From NCBI RefSeq assembly GCF_018613415.1, contig NZ_JAGGQG010000014.1:124001-188000 (forward strand): a stretch of 64,000 bases of DNA. Direction: 5' to 3'. Numbering within the stretch: position 1 is the stretch's first letter; each line of letters starts with the position of its first letter. Under the pieces are notes generated by a model. It did no database searches. It was not told the origin of the DNA and worked only from the letters and a program-made list of their open reading frames with translations. This document shows positions 24,384-33,142 of this stretch, one piece after another. The position numbers were made by a program, and so were the translations under genes. The DNA comes from Bacillus sp. ISL-18. GTDB taxonomy: Bacteria > Bacillota > Bacilli > Bacillales > Cytobacillaceae.

Positions 24384-25979
24384 ATGACAAAGTATATTTT
24401 TGTTACGGGTGGTGTAGTGTCATCACTTGGAAAAGGGATTACCGCTGCTTCCTTAGGGCGTTTACTGAAAAATCGAGGTTTAAATGTAACGATCCAAAAA
24501 TTTGATCCGTACATTAACGTGGACCCAGGAACCATGAGTCCTTACCAGCACGGTGAAGTATTCGTTACCGATGATGGTGCGGAAACAGATTTGGATCTTG
24601 GTCACTATGAGCGTTTTATTGACATTAATCTAAACAAGTACTCCAACGTAACAACAGGAAAAATCTATTCAACTGTATTAAGAAAAGAGCGCCGCGGGGA
24701 CTACTTAGGGGCAACCGTTCAGGTTATTCCACACATTACCAATGAAATCAAAGAGCGCTGCTTCCGGGCGGGAAAAGAAACAAACGCTGATGTTGTCATT
24801 ACGGAAATTGGCGGTACGGTTGGGGATATCGAATCACTGCCATTCCTTGAAGCGATCCGTCAAATTAAGAGTGATATTGGCAGCAAAAATGTAATGTACA
24901 TTCACTGTACGCTGATTCCTTACATAAAAGCGGCCGGTGAAATGAAGACGAAACCAACCCAGCATAGCGTAAAGGAACTGCGCAGCTTAGGAATTCAGCC
25001 AAATATTATTGTCGTCAGAACAGAATATCCAGTTTCTCAGGATATGAAGGATAAACTGGCCTTGTTCTGTGATATTGATGCCAAAGCGGTGATCGAATGC
25101 CGTGATGCGGATACCCTTTATTCCATTCCGCTTGCGCTGCAAGAGCAAAACATGGATCAAATTGTTTGTGATCACTTGGAATTGGGTACTTCTCCAGCAG
25201 AAATGACCGAGTGGACAGCACTTGTTGACCGGGTTCTAAACCTATCTGGTAAAGTCCGGATTGGTCTGGTTGGTAAGTATGTAGAACTTCAGGATGCCTA
25301 CATTTCAGTTGTCGAAGCGATGAAGCATGCCGGTTATGCATTTGATACTGATGTAGAAATCAAGTGGATTAATTCCGAAGATGTTAACCGTGAAAATGTG
25401 GCTGAACTCCTTAAAGATGTCGATGGCGTGCTTGTGCCTGGCGGATTTGGCGACAGGGGAATTGAAGGGAAGATTGAAGCAACCCGTTATGCCCGTGAGC
25501 AGAAGAAGCCATTCCTTGGTATTTGCTTAGGTATGCAGCTGGCAACGATTGAATTTGCCCGCAACGTATTGGGTTATGCTGATGCACATTCAGCAGAATT
25601 CCTTCCTGAAACGAAGCACCCAATTATCGACCTGCTTCCTGAGCAGAAGGATGTGGAAGATTTAGGAGGTACATTACGTTTAGGTTTATATCCTTGCCGA
25701 CTTGCGGAAGGGACAAAAGCGTTTGAAGCGTATGAGGATGAAGTGGTCTATGAGCGTCATCGTCACCGTTATGAGTTTAACAATTTCTATCGTCAAGAGA
25801 TGGAAGCGGCTGGATTTATTTTCTCAGGAACAAGTCCTGACGGCCGTTTAGTGGAAATCATTGAGTTGAAAGATCACCCATGGTTTGTGGCGTCACAGTT
25901 CCATCCGGAATTCGTGTCAAGACCAACGCGTCCACAGCCGTTGTTCCGTGACTTTATTAAAGCTTCTATTCAAAAATAA
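24384..25979 (+). CDS. pyrG: CTP synthase
   Basis: A 531-residue enzyme making CTP from UTP, ATP and glutamine. The N-terminal synthetase domain starts KYIFVTGGVVSSLGKGITAA and includes the Mg/feedback motif EIGGTVGDIES near 145. The C-terminal class I glutamine amidotransferase has Cys381 in FLGICLGMQLA and a His-Glu pair in HPEF near 513. Length fits the family (about 535). ATG follows AGAGGAGG. Expression is controlled by the leader attenuator that senses CTP. Confidence 0.97.
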   Translation: MTKYIFVTGGVVSSLGKGITAASLGRLLKNRGLNVTIQKFDPYINVDPGTMSPYQHGEVFVTDDGAETDLDLGHYERFIDINLNKYSNVTTGKIYSTVLRKERRGDYLGATVQVIPHITNEIKERCFRAGKETNADVVITEIGGTVGDIESLPFLEAIRQIKSDIGSKNVMYIHCTLIPYIKAAGEMKTKPTQHSVKELRSLGIQPNIIVVRTEYPVSQDMKDKLALFCDIDAKAVIECRDADTLYSIPLALQEQNMDQIVCDHLELGTSPAEMTEWTALVDRVLNLSGKVRIGLVGKYVELQDAYISVVEAMKHAGYAFDTDVEIKWINSEDVNRENVAELLKDVDGVLVPGGFGDRGIEGKIEATRYAREQKKPFLGICLGMQLATIEFARNVLGYADAHSAEFLPETKHPIIDLLPEQKDVEDLGGTLRLGLYPCRLAEGTKAFEAYEDEVVYERHRHRYEFNNFYRQEMEAAGFIFSGTSPDGRLVEIIELKDHPWFVASQFHPEFVSRPTRPQPLFRDFIKASIQK

Positions 25980-25990
25980 TTTAGATTACT

Positions 25991-26026
25991 GGCCAGTCCT
26001 GTTTGCGGACTGGTCTTTATTTTTTG
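25991..26026 (+). terminator. pyrG terminator
   Basis: GGCCAGTCC (25991-25999) pairs with GGACTGGTC (26007-26015), then TTTATTTTTT. Confidence 0.85.
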
Positions 26027-26093
26027 TAATAAAAAGGAAAAACAGCCAATCTAGCCGGAAAATGGGCCAATCACCTCCAATAATCAGCCAAAC

Positions 26094-26121
26094 AAAATAG
26101 GGCCCAACAAGGCCCTATTTT
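26094..26121. terminator. Terminator of ywjG
   Basis: AAAATAGGGCC pairs perfectly with GGCCCTATTTT around CAACAA. It ends at the ywjG stop codon and serves the minus strand; it may also catch readthrough from pyrG. Confidence 0.8.
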
Positions 26122-26650
26122 ACTCTTCATATTCCGCTAAAATCTCATCAATCGTAAATTTTAAGCCATGATAGATAAACAATGTAGCCATCGCAGACGG
26201 ATAGCCATAACGATTTCCTGCCTCATCGGGAAGCAGTCCTTTTGTTAAGCGCAAATCGATATGAACATCGGCTAATTGTGATAAATCCTGATCAGCGGGC
26301 TCAATCACAGTGGAAGCCGCCACAAAAGGGATCATCTTGTCGCGGAGCAAATGGGCGAGTTCAAGTGCAGGCCCGTCAGTAGAAAACCTTGAAAACAACA
26401 GGACACGGTCAGCGTCACTTAGTCCGTCAATCTCAGCCTCGGTTAACACCTTAGCCGCCTGTAACGGCTCAGCCCCTTCTACTGCTTCCAATGCCACGGC
26501 CTTCATTTCCCTCGTGCCATAAATATAAATGGAACCGTCACCTGCAGGGGCTTGGGCGAGCAAGCGGGCGCCATCTTCAAATGAAAATTCTTCTTTTTCT
26601 GCTATTTTTTTAAAAACACCCGTTAACTGGGTAGTAAACATTTTTAACAT
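26120..26650 (-). CDS. ywjG: YwjG family protein (DUF2529)
   Basis: A 176-residue soluble protein matching the B. subtilis YwjG/DUF2529 family, always found between pyrG and spo0F. It has SIS-like alternation of strands and helices (SIYIYGTREMKAVALEAVEG, VLLFSRFSTDGPALELAHLL), which may indicate a sugar-isomerase-type fold; that is inference. Function unknown. ATG follows GGAGGGTTAAA. It is transcribed divergently from spo0F. Confidence 0.85.
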   Translation of the reverse strand: MLKMFTTQLTGVFKKIAEKEEFSFEDGARLLAQAPAGDGSIYIYGTREMKAVALEAVEGAEPLQAAKVLTEAEIDGLSDADRVLLFSRFSTDGPALELAHLLRDKMIPFVAASTVIEPADQDLSQLADVHIDLRLTKGLLPDEAGNRYGYPSAMATLFIYHGLKFTIDEILAEYEE

Positions 26651-26732
26651 TTTAACCCTCCTTTTACGCCATTCATTATAAGCCTTTTTTCGGCGTAACC
26701 CAAAAACAAATGTAAAAATAACAAAACTTTAA

Positions 26733-26761
26733 GCAGGATATTTATTTCCCAAGGTAGAAAT
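26733..26761 (+). promoter_or_regulatory. SigH promoter of spo0F
   Basis: GCAGGATAT (26733-26741) fits the SigH -35 (RNAGGAWWW) fully. After 12 bp, GTAGAAAT (26754-26761) fits RNNGAAT with one mismatch. B. subtilis spo0F is transcribed by SigH at sporulation onset. No clear Spo0A box was found. Confidence 0.72.
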
Positions 26762-26801
26762 ATAACAAGTAAAAGAGAAAGCTAAGAAAGAGGTGGCGTT
26801 T

Positions 26802-27173
26802 ATGAAAGAGAAAATTTTAATTGTCGACGATCAATTTGGCATTCGCATCTTGCTGAATGAAGTGTTCCAAAAAGAAGGATATCAAACATTTCAAGCTGCA
26901 AATGGAGTCCAAGCACTAGAGATCGTGACAAATCATCATCCGGATCTTGTCCTCTTGGACATGAAAATTCCCGGTATGGACGGTATAGAAATTTTAAAAC
27001 GAATGAAAGTTATCGATCCAGAGATTCGCGTCATCATCATGACCGCCTACGGTGAATTGGATATGATTCAAGAAGCCAAAGACCTTGGTGCTCTAACCCA
27101 TTTTGCAAAGCCATTCGATATTGACGATATCCGTGCAGCTGTCCGCAAACATATTCCGCAAAAAGCAAACTAA
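26802..27173 (+). CDS. spo0F: Sporulation phosphorelay response regulator Spo0F
   Basis: A 123-residue stand-alone receiver domain. The acidic pocket is D9-D10 (ILIVDDQF), the phosphorylated Asp lies in LVLLDMKIPG near 53, Thr in IIMTAYGE near 81 and Lys in HFAKPFD near 103. It takes phosphate from the Kin sensor kinases and passes it to Spo0B. No output domain is present, as expected. ATG 26802 follows AAGAGGTGG; upstream codons from 26793 overlap that site. Confidence 0.96.
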   Translation: MKEKILIVDDQFGIRILLNEVFQKEGYQTFQAANGVQALEIVTNHHPDLVLLDMKIPGMDGIEILKRMKVIDPEIRVIIMTAYGELDMIQEAKDLGALTHFAKPFDIDDIRAAVRKHIPQKAN

Positions 27174-27288
27174 ATAATGGTATTTTTTTAAAAAGTAAAG
27201 CACGAAAGCAGACAACTTCCAGTGGGTACGCTTTCATTGTGACAGTTTCAAAAAAAGCACTCGAATAATGGCATTTCCTCATTTCTTT

Positions 27289-27297
27289 TGATATGAT
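27289..27297 (+). promoter_or_regulatory. Candidate extended -10 promoter of fbaA
   Basis: TGATATGAT fits an extended -10 (TGN followed by TATGAT). The -35 region is poor. It lies 124 bp before fbaA. Confidence 0.35.
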
Positions 27298-27420
27298 ACA
27301 TATGAACTTTTAACAGGCTGGGTATCATTTGATTTATACATAATCGACAAATCAGAGGGAAATCCTGTTATGGAAGACCCTGTTTAAAATGGTATCAAGC
27401 TAACTTAAGGAGGAAGAGAA

Positions 27421-28275
27421 ATGCCTTTAGTATCAATGAAAGACATGCTTAACAAAGCGAAAGCGGAAGGCTACGCTGTAGGGCAATTCAACATCAATAA
27501 CTTAGAATTTACACAAGCCATTCTTCAAGCTGCTCAAGAAGAGAATTCACCTGTAATCCTTGGTGTCTCTGAAGGCGCTGGCCGTTACATCGGCGGATTC
27601 AAAACTGTTGTGAAAATGGTAGAAGGCTTAATGGAAGATTATAAAATTACTGTACCAGTGGCTATTCACCTTGACCACGGTTCAAGCTTTGAAAAATGTA
27701 AAGAAGCCATCGATGCAGGCTTTACATCTGTTATGATTGACGCTTCACACCACCCATTTGAAGAGAACGTTGAAATTACTAAAAAGGTAGTAGACTATGC
27801 TCATTCAAAAAATGTTTCTGTAGAAGCTGAATTAGGAACAGTTGGCGGACAAGAAGATGACGTTTCTGGAAGCATTATCTATGCTGACGCTCAGGAATGT
27901 GTGGAGTTAGTGAAACGCACAGGTATCGACTGTTTAGCTCCTGCATTAGGTTCTGTACACGGTCCTTACAAAGGTGAACCAAACCTTGGTTTCAAAGAAA
28001 TGGAAGAAATCGGCAACCTTACTGGTATGCCATTAGTATTACACGGTGGTACTGGTATCCCAACAAAGGACATCCAGCGTTCTGTTTCTCTTGGAACTGC
28101 AAAAATCAACGTGAATACTGAAAACCAAATTGCTTCTGCAAGAACAGTTCGTGAAGTATTAGCGGCAAAACCTAACGAATACGATCCACGTAAATACTTA
28201 GGCCCAGCTCGTGACGCGATCAAAGAAACTGTAATTGGTAAAATGCGTGAATTCGGTTCTGCAGGCAGAGCTTAA
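27421..28275 (+). CDS. fbaA: Class II fructose-bisphosphate aldolase
   Basis: A 284-residue glycolytic and gluconeogenic enzyme. Zinc ligands are in HLDHGSSFEKC near 80 and HGPYKGEPNLGF near 180, with HGGTGIPTKD near 208; the catalytic Asp is in the DHG motif. It splits fructose 1,6-bisphosphate to triose phosphates. Length matches B. subtilis FbaA (285). ATG follows AAGGAGGAAG. In B. subtilis a transaldolase-like gene (ywjH) follows; here it is absent and murA is next. Confidence 0.96.
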   Translation: MPLVSMKDMLNKAKAEGYAVGQFNINNLEFTQAILQAAQEENSPVILGVSEGAGRYIGGFKTVVKMVEGLMEDYKITVPVAIHLDHGSSFEKCKEAIDAGFTSVMIDASHHPFEENVEITKKVVDYAHSKNVSVEAELGTVGGQEDDVSGSIIYADAQECVELVKRTGIDCLAPALGSVHGPYKGEPNLGFKEMEEIGNLTGMPLVLHGGTGIPTKDIQRSVSLGTAKINVNTENQIASARTVREVLAAKPNEYDPRKYLGPARDAIKETVIGKMREFGSAGRA

Positions 28276-28735
28276 TAACATCTGTTGGTTCTGGAATTAA
28301 CCGGAACTTTTATAAAAACTGAAAACCGTCCTTTTTTAAGGGCGGTTTGTGTCTGTAAATGGAAGTCTGAAAATTTAGTCGATACTGAAAGAATTGAGGC
28401 TCCTTATAAGACAGGAACAACCGCAAAAACGCCTATTTTCATTGGGAAACCTCCTCCATTTTTCACAGCGAAAACAAACACTCACGACTGCTTTGCAAAT
28501 TAGGATAAATTTTTTTATTATGAATACATGAAATTGAGATTTTCGTGTAAACTAATAATAGACAAGCTGTCGGAATTTGACTTTTTGTGTTGGAAAAATA
28601 TACCTATAGCCTCGCTTGGTACCAGTGGTCTTTTTAAATAAAGCAGAAACACCCTTATGGTGCTTGTGCATAAAACAAAAGTCTCGCGCTGACAATCATT
28701 CGTGACCTTTCGTGGGCTTAGAAGGGAGTCAATTA
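28276..28735 (+). other. fbaA-murA spacer with two terminators and a promoter candidate
   Basis: GTTCTGG/CCGGAAC (28288-28307) with TTTT and AAACCGTCC/GGGCGGTTT (28323-28348) form two hairpins after fbaA. TTGACT (28577-28582), 16 bp, TATACC (28599-28604) is a plausible murA promoter. The rest of the 460 bp has stop codons in all frames or weak coding character, and I see no gene; the ywjH gene present in B. subtilis at this place is missing. Confidence 0.5.
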
Positions 28736-30022
28736 ATGGAAAAACTAAAAATTGCGGGCGGTTATCCGTTAAAAGGAACAGTTCGCATCAGTGGTGCTAA
28801 AAACAGTGCTGTAGCCCTCATACCAGCAACCATTTTAGCAGAATCACCCGTAACGATCGAGGGTTTGCCAAATATCTCTGATGTGGAAATCTTAAAAGAT
28901 TTGCTCGAGGAGATTGGCGGGAAAGTCGCTATGACGGATGAGGAAATGACGGTTGACCCTTCAACGATGATTTCGATGCCGCTGCCAAACGGAAAGGTAA
29001 AAAAGCTGCGTGCTTCCTATTATTTAATGGGTGCAATGCTAGGTCGGTTTAAGAAGGCAGTGATTGGTTTGCCTGGCGGCTGCCACCTCGGCCCAAGACC
29101 GATTGACCAGCATATTAAAGGGTTTGAAGCGTTGGGTGCTCAAATTACCAATGAACAAGGGGCGATTTATTTACGTGCAGATGAACTGCGCGGTGCCAGA
29201 ATTTACTTGGATGTAGTCAGTGTCGGCGCGACCATTAATATTATGCTGGCTGCCGTACGCGCTAAAGGCCGGACGATCATTGAGAACGCGGCGAAAGAAC
29301 CAGAAATTATTGATGTTGCCACCTTATTAACCAATATGGGTGCGAAAATAAAGGGAGCTGGAACCGACGTGATTCGGATTGATGGTGTCGATACGCTTCA
29401 CGGCTGCCGGCATACAATCATTCCAGACCGGATCGAAGCAGGAACCTATATGATTATAGGCGCCGCTGTCGGCGAAGGAATCTTAGTCGATAACGTCATC
29501 CCGCAGCATTTAGAATCGTTGATTGCTAAACTTCGTGAGATGGGCGTGCAGATTGAGACGAGTGATGATCAAGTGTTTGTTGATGGTTCAGTCAACTTGA
29601 AAGCGGTTGATATCAAAACCCTTGTTTATCCGGGGTTCCCAACCGACCTGCAGCAGCCATTTACGACGCTCTTAACAAAAGCTTCAGGATCAGCTGTGGT
29701 GACCGATACGATTTATGGTGCCCGTTTTAAACATATTGATGAACTAAGAAGAATGAATGCGAATATTAAGGTGGAAGGCCGCTCCGCGATTATTAACGGT
29801 CCGATTCAGCTCCAAGGTGCAAAAGTGAAGGCAAGCGATCTCCGTGCCGGAGCAGCCCTTGTCATTGCTGGGCTGTTGGCCGAAGGGATTACGGAAGTGA
29901 CTGGTCTTGATCATATTGATCGCGGTTATAGTAATTTAGTTGAAAAACTAAATGGACTCGGTGCCACTGTTTGGCGGGAAGCATTAACAAAGGACGAGCT
30001 TGAACATCTTAAGAACACATAA
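28736..30022 (+). CDS. UDP-N-acetylglucosamine 1-carboxyvinyltransferase (MurA family, second paralogue position)
   Basis: A 428-residue enzyme adding enolpyruvate from PEP to UDP-GlcNAc, the first committed step of peptidoglycan synthesis. It has the two-domain inside-out barrel pattern, KNSAVALIPA near 22 (UDP-GlcNAc site) and the fosfomycin-sensitive Cys116 in LPGGCHLGPRPID. Gene position between fbaA and rho corresponds to B. subtilis murAB (murZ); the main murAA lies in the atp-downstream region there and is not in this window. ATG 28736 follows GAAGGGAG. Confidence 0.93.
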   Translation: MEKLKIAGGYPLKGTVRISGAKNSAVALIPATILAESPVTIEGLPNISDVEILKDLLEEIGGKVAMTDEEMTVDPSTMISMPLPNGKVKKLRASYYLMGAMLGRFKKAVIGLPGGCHLGPRPIDQHIKGFEALGAQITNEQGAIYLRADELRGARIYLDVVSVGATINIMLAAVRAKGRTIIENAAKEPEIIDVATLLTNMGAKIKGAGTDVIRIDGVDTLHGCRHTIIPDRIEAGTYMIIGAAVGEGILVDNVIPQHLESLIAKLREMGVQIETSDDQVFVDGSVNLKAVDIKTLVYPGFPTDLQQPFTTLLTKASGSAVVTDTIYGARFKHIDELRRMNANIKVEGRSAIINGPIQLQGAKVKASDLRAGAALVIAGLLAEGITEVTGLDHIDRGYSNLVEKLNGLGATVWREALTKDELEHLKNT

Positions 30023-30344
30023 AAAAATAAAGTAGACGTAGACAGTGCAAATGGTGTCAGGCACCACAGAGAAGAGGCTAGATTAATGCATCTAGTCTCT
30101 TCGTTTAATTCGCAAGGATAAGGAATAATTACCAATAATGGAATTATTATTTTTTAGTTGATTAATTTTTTGTAGAGAGGGTAAAATAGTAATTGTTTTT
30201 ATTATGCATCTATTCTGCAATCCTATTCATTTCTTTTATCTACTTCTATTTCAATTCCTCTAATTTCTAATTATTATCTAACTAGACAATCTCCCGCTTT
30301 CAACTAGCGGATTTGCTGGAAAAATTTTAAAGAGTGGTGTACAA
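30023..30344 (+). other. murA-rho spacer: repeat, terminator and hairpin leader
   Basis: GGTGTCAGGCACC lies at 30053-30065. GAAGAGGCTAGA (30071-30082) pairs with TCTAGTCTCTTC (30091-30102) as the probable murA terminator. AATAATT/AATTATT (30124-30148) followed by ATTTTTT is an AT-only terminator-like hairpin ahead of rho, which is often autoregulated. No gene is seen. Confidence 0.5.
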
Positions 30345-31607
30345 ATGGACTTAACTATTTCAAGTTTAGAAAATATGAAGCTGAAGGAACTTTATGAGCT
30401 TGCTCGGGAATATAAAGTAACCTACTACAGCAAATTAACCAAAAAAGAATTAATTTTTGCAATCTTAAAATCACGCGCCGAACAACAGGGCTTTTTCTTC
30501 ATGGAAGGTGTTCTCGAGATTATTCAATCAGAGGGTTTTGGATTTTTACGGCCAATCAATTATTCGCCAAGCTCAGAGGATATTTATATTTCCGCTTCGC
30601 AAATCCGCCGTTTTGATCTTCGTAATGGGGACAAGGTGTCCGGTAAGGTTCGACCTCCAAAAGAAAATGAGCGCTATTATGGCTTGCTCCACGTGGAAGC
30701 CGTTAACGGAGAAGATCCTGAATCTGCAAAGGAACGTGTGTACTTCCCAGCGTTAACTCCACTGTATCCAAATAGACAAATGAAGTTGGAAACAACGCCG
30801 AAGCATGTGTCGACGAGGATTATGGATGTTGTGGCACCGGTCGGTTTTGGTCAGCGTGGTCTGATCGTAGCCCCTCCAAAGGCTGGGAAAACGATGCTGA
30901 TAAAAGAAATTGCCAACAGCATTACGACGAATCATCCAGATGTCGAGCTAATTGTGTTGTTAATCGACGAACGTCCGGAAGAGGTAACCGATATTGAACG
31001 TTCTGTTGCTGGCGATGTGGTCAGCTCGACGTTTGACGAGGTTCCTGAGAACCATATCAAAGTAGCCGAGCTTGTTCTTGATCGGGCGATGCGTTTGGTT
31101 GAGCATAAGCGCGATGTCGTGATTCTGATGGATAGCATTACGCGTTTGGCTCGTGCCTACAACCTAGTCATCCCGCCAAGCGGCCGGACGCTCTCTGGTG
31201 GTATTGACCCGGCAGCATTCCACCGTCCGAAGCGTTTCTTCGGGGCAGCCCGTAATATTGAAGAGGGCGGCAGCTTAACGATTCTCGCTACGGCCCTTGT
31301 GGATACGGGTTCACGTATGGATGATGTTATTTATGAGGAATTTAAAGGGACAGGTAATATGGAGCTGCATCTTGACCGTCAATTGGCAGAGCGCCGTATT
31401 TTCCCTGCGCTTGACATTCGCCGCTCCGGTACGCGTAAAGAAGAATTACTTATTCCGAAGGACCATTTGGATAAGTTATGGGCAATTCGCAAATCGATGT
31501 CCGATTCACCGGACTTTGCTGAGCGCTTCTTGAAAAAATTACGCCAGACGAAGTCAAACGAAGAATTTTTCGCCCAATTAGGGGAAGAGTTGAAGACTAG
31601 ACGGTAG
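30345..31607 (+). CDS. rho: Transcription termination factor Rho
   Basis: A 420-residue hexameric RNA helicase. The N-terminal helical domain (LKELYELAREYKV) precedes an RNA-binding cold-shock fold (GFGFLRPINYSPSSEDIYIS). The ATPase core has Walker A APPKAGKT near 178, Walker B VVILMDSITRLARA near 265 and the Q/R-loop region RTLSGGID near 284. It threads untranslated RNA to stop transcription. In B. subtilis it also limits antisense transcription and is dispensable. ATG 30345 follows AAAGAGTGG at moderate spacing. Confidence 0.97.
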   Translation: MDLTISSLENMKLKELYELAREYKVTYYSKLTKKELIFAILKSRAEQQGFFFMEGVLEIIQSEGFGFLRPINYSPSSEDIYISASQIRRFDLRNGDKVSGKVRPPKENERYYGLLHVEAVNGEDPESAKERVYFPALTPLYPNRQMKLETTPKHVSTRIMDVVAPVGFGQRGLIVAPPKAGKTMLIKEIANSITTNHPDVELIVLLIDERPEEVTDIERSVAGDVVSSTFDEVPENHIKVAELVLDRAMRLVEHKRDVVILMDSITRLARAYNLVIPPSGRTLSGGIDPAAFHRPKRFFGAARNIEEGGSLTILATALVDTGSRMDDVIYEEFKGTGNMELHLDRQLAERRIFPALDIRRSGTRKEELLIPKDHLDKLWAIRKSMSDSPDFAERFLKKLRQTKSNEEFFAQLGEELKTRR

Positions 31608-31687
31608 TAGAAGATTTTGCTTTGGACTAGATTGATTGGGGGTTCAATTTGCGTTCCTTTTTTAAAAAGAAACCAACAAATCCCAGC

Positions 31688-31716
31688 TTGCAAAAATAGG
31701 ATACCCTTGTTATAAT
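31688..31716 (+). promoter_or_regulatory. rpmE promoter (SigA)
   Basis: TTGCAA (31688-31693), 17 bp, TATAAT (31711-31716). Transcription should start near 31723, leaving a leader of about 90 bases. Confidence 0.7.
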
Positions 31717-31722
31717 GGGTGC

Positions 31723-31814
31723 AGTGTCTTTTATGTAATTGGTGCTTGTTTGTAAAGACAGGCATTTATATAACTCTGTTTCGAATGATTCAGGGCGGAA
31801 GGAGCTGAAAAGAA
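31723..31814 (+). promoter_or_regulatory. rpmE mRNA leader with competing hairpins
   Basis: GTCTTT and AAAGAC (around 31725-31762) form one stem. TGCTTG and CAGGCA (around 31742-31766) form an alternative stem sharing bases with the first. Ribosomal protein leaders for L31 are known in Firmicutes; whether this is one was not tested. Confidence 0.35.
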
Positions 31815-32027
31815 ATGAAAGCAGGAATTCATCCTAATTATAAGACAGTAAAGGTGACTTGTGCATGCGGTAATACATTTGAAACAGGTTCTGTTAAAAA
31901 TGAGATCCGTGTTGAAACTTGTTCAGAATGTCATCCATTCTATACTGGTCGTCAAAAATTCGCTGAAGCTGGCGGACGTGTTGACCGTTTCAACAAAAAA
32001 TACGGCCTTAAGTCACAACAACAATAA
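31815..32027 (+). CDS. rpmE: Ribosomal protein L31, zinc-binding form
   Basis: A 70-residue large-subunit protein. Four cysteines in TCACGNTF (16 and 18) and TCSECHPFY (36 and 39) form the zinc ribbon of the C+ type, used when zinc is ample; a C- paralogue often replaces it under zinc limitation. ATG follows GGAAGGAG. Confidence 0.96.
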   Translation: MKAGIHPNYKTVKVTCACGNTFETGSVKNEIRVETCSECHPFYTGRQKFAEAGGRVDRFNKKYGLKSQQQ

Positions 32028-32037
32028 TTACTCAAGG

Positions 32038-32075
32038 AACAGGCAAGAGAACCTATGGCTTGCCTGTTTTTTATT
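32038..32075 (+). terminator. rpmE terminator
   Basis: AACAGGCAAG (32038-32047) pairs perfectly with CTTGCCTGTT (32059-32068), then TTTT. Confidence 0.88.
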
Positions 32076-32194
32076 GAGAAAAATTAGTGGATAGACATAG
32101 ATAGGCAAGGAAAATACTTAAATATAGTTGGGAATTCAGCTTAAAATATATTATAAATCGTTATAGGGTTCGTTATAGGAAGGAGACGCCGTTT

Positions 32195-32791
32195 ATGTAT
32201 TTAATGAAACAAAGCGGATGGGTTGAGGTTATCTGTGGCAGTATGTTTTCCGGGAAATCAGAGGAATTGATTCGTCGGGTTCGGCGGGCTCAGTTTGCAA
32301 AACAAAATATAGCTGTGTTTAAGCCGAAAATTGACAATCGCTACAGTGAACAGTCAGTCGTATCCCATAATGGCTCTTCTTTTCATGCGACGCCAATTTC
32401 CCATTCTATTGAGATTTTGCATCATGTAGAGGCAGATATCGATATTATTGCGATAGATGAAGTTCAGTTTTTTGATGAAGGAATTGTCCGGGTTGTTCAG
32501 CAGCTGGCAGACAGCGGGCACCGCGTGATCTGCGCTGGACTTGATATGGATTTCCGCGGTGAGCCTTTCGGGCAGATGCCGGCATTAATGGCGGTAGCGG
32601 AGTCGGTAACAAAGCTGCAGGCTGTTTGTACTGTGTGCGGTTCACCATCCAGCAGAACGCAGCGGCTGATTGATGGCCGTCCAGCCTCTTACCATGACCC
32701 GGTTATATTGGTCGGTGCTTCGGAAGCATACGAACCGCGCTGCCGTCACCACCACGAAGTCCCCAAAACAACACCTGTCACCTCGCGTTAA
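32195..32791 (+). CDS. tdk: Thymidine kinase
   Basis: A 198-residue salvage enzyme phosphorylating thymidine. Walker A is GSMFSGKS near 13-20, the catalytic Glu is in IDEVQFFD near 90, and the zinc-bound lasso has CTVCGSP near 146 and PRCRHHHE near 183. Start MYLMKQSGWVE follows GGAAGGAGAC. The last codons (ending TTPVTSR) contain CACCTGTCACC, close to the dispersed repeat that also follows the gene, so the C-terminus may have been reshaped by it. Confidence 0.95.
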   Translation: MYLMKQSGWVEVICGSMFSGKSEELIRRVRRAQFAKQNIAVFKPKIDNRYSEQSVVSHNGSSFHATPISHSIEILHHVEADIDIIAIDEVQFFDEGIVRVVQQLADSGHRVICAGLDMDFRGEPFGQMPALMAVAESVTKLQAVCTVCGSPSSRTQRLIDGRPASYHDPVILVGASEAYEPRCRHHHEVPKTTPVTSR

Positions 32792-33142
32792 GTTCTTAGT
32801 GGTGCGATGGTGATGGTGCCATAACGGTGCCTGACACCAAAAACGTGGTTAGCAATGTACAAATATAATAAATGGTGCCTGTCACCGTTAACACTGTCTG
32901 GGAGTTGGTTCTCAGGCAGTTTTTTTGTGGGTTGATTTGATCGATGTTTGGATTTTTAGTCGTCTTACGCGGAATTATCGTCGTTTTACACGGAATTATT
33001 GATAAAATATGCGGAAATAAACTGGAAATCCACGAAATTACCTATCCTCATCATGATCACTCCTCTCTACATAAGCTTTGGAAAGATTTCACTAGCTCAT
33101 TCCAACTCAGCTCCGGGCATGATAGTAATGGGAGGTGTAGGA
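32792..33142. repeat. tdk downstream spacer with two repeat families
   Basis: GGTGCCTGACACC (32826-32838) and GGTGCCTGTCACC (32874-32886) lie exactly 48 bp apart. AACACTGTCTGGGAG with CTCAGGCAGTTTTTTT around 32889-32927 forms a terminator-like hairpin. CGGAATTA-type cores at 32970, 32991 and 33012 form a three-unit 21-bp array (TTACGCGGAATTATCG-like). No gene is seen in these 351 bp. Confidence 0.75.

Noticed and set aside
28285..28503. 72-codon frame after fbaA
   Set aside because: It runs through two terminator hairpins and AT-rich spacer and has no recognisable product.
28610..28650. T-box-like TGGTACC before murA
   Set aside because: The sequence TTGGTACCAGTGG lacks the GGTGG-ACC-GCG T-box core, specifier stem and antiterminator, and murA is not a T-box target.
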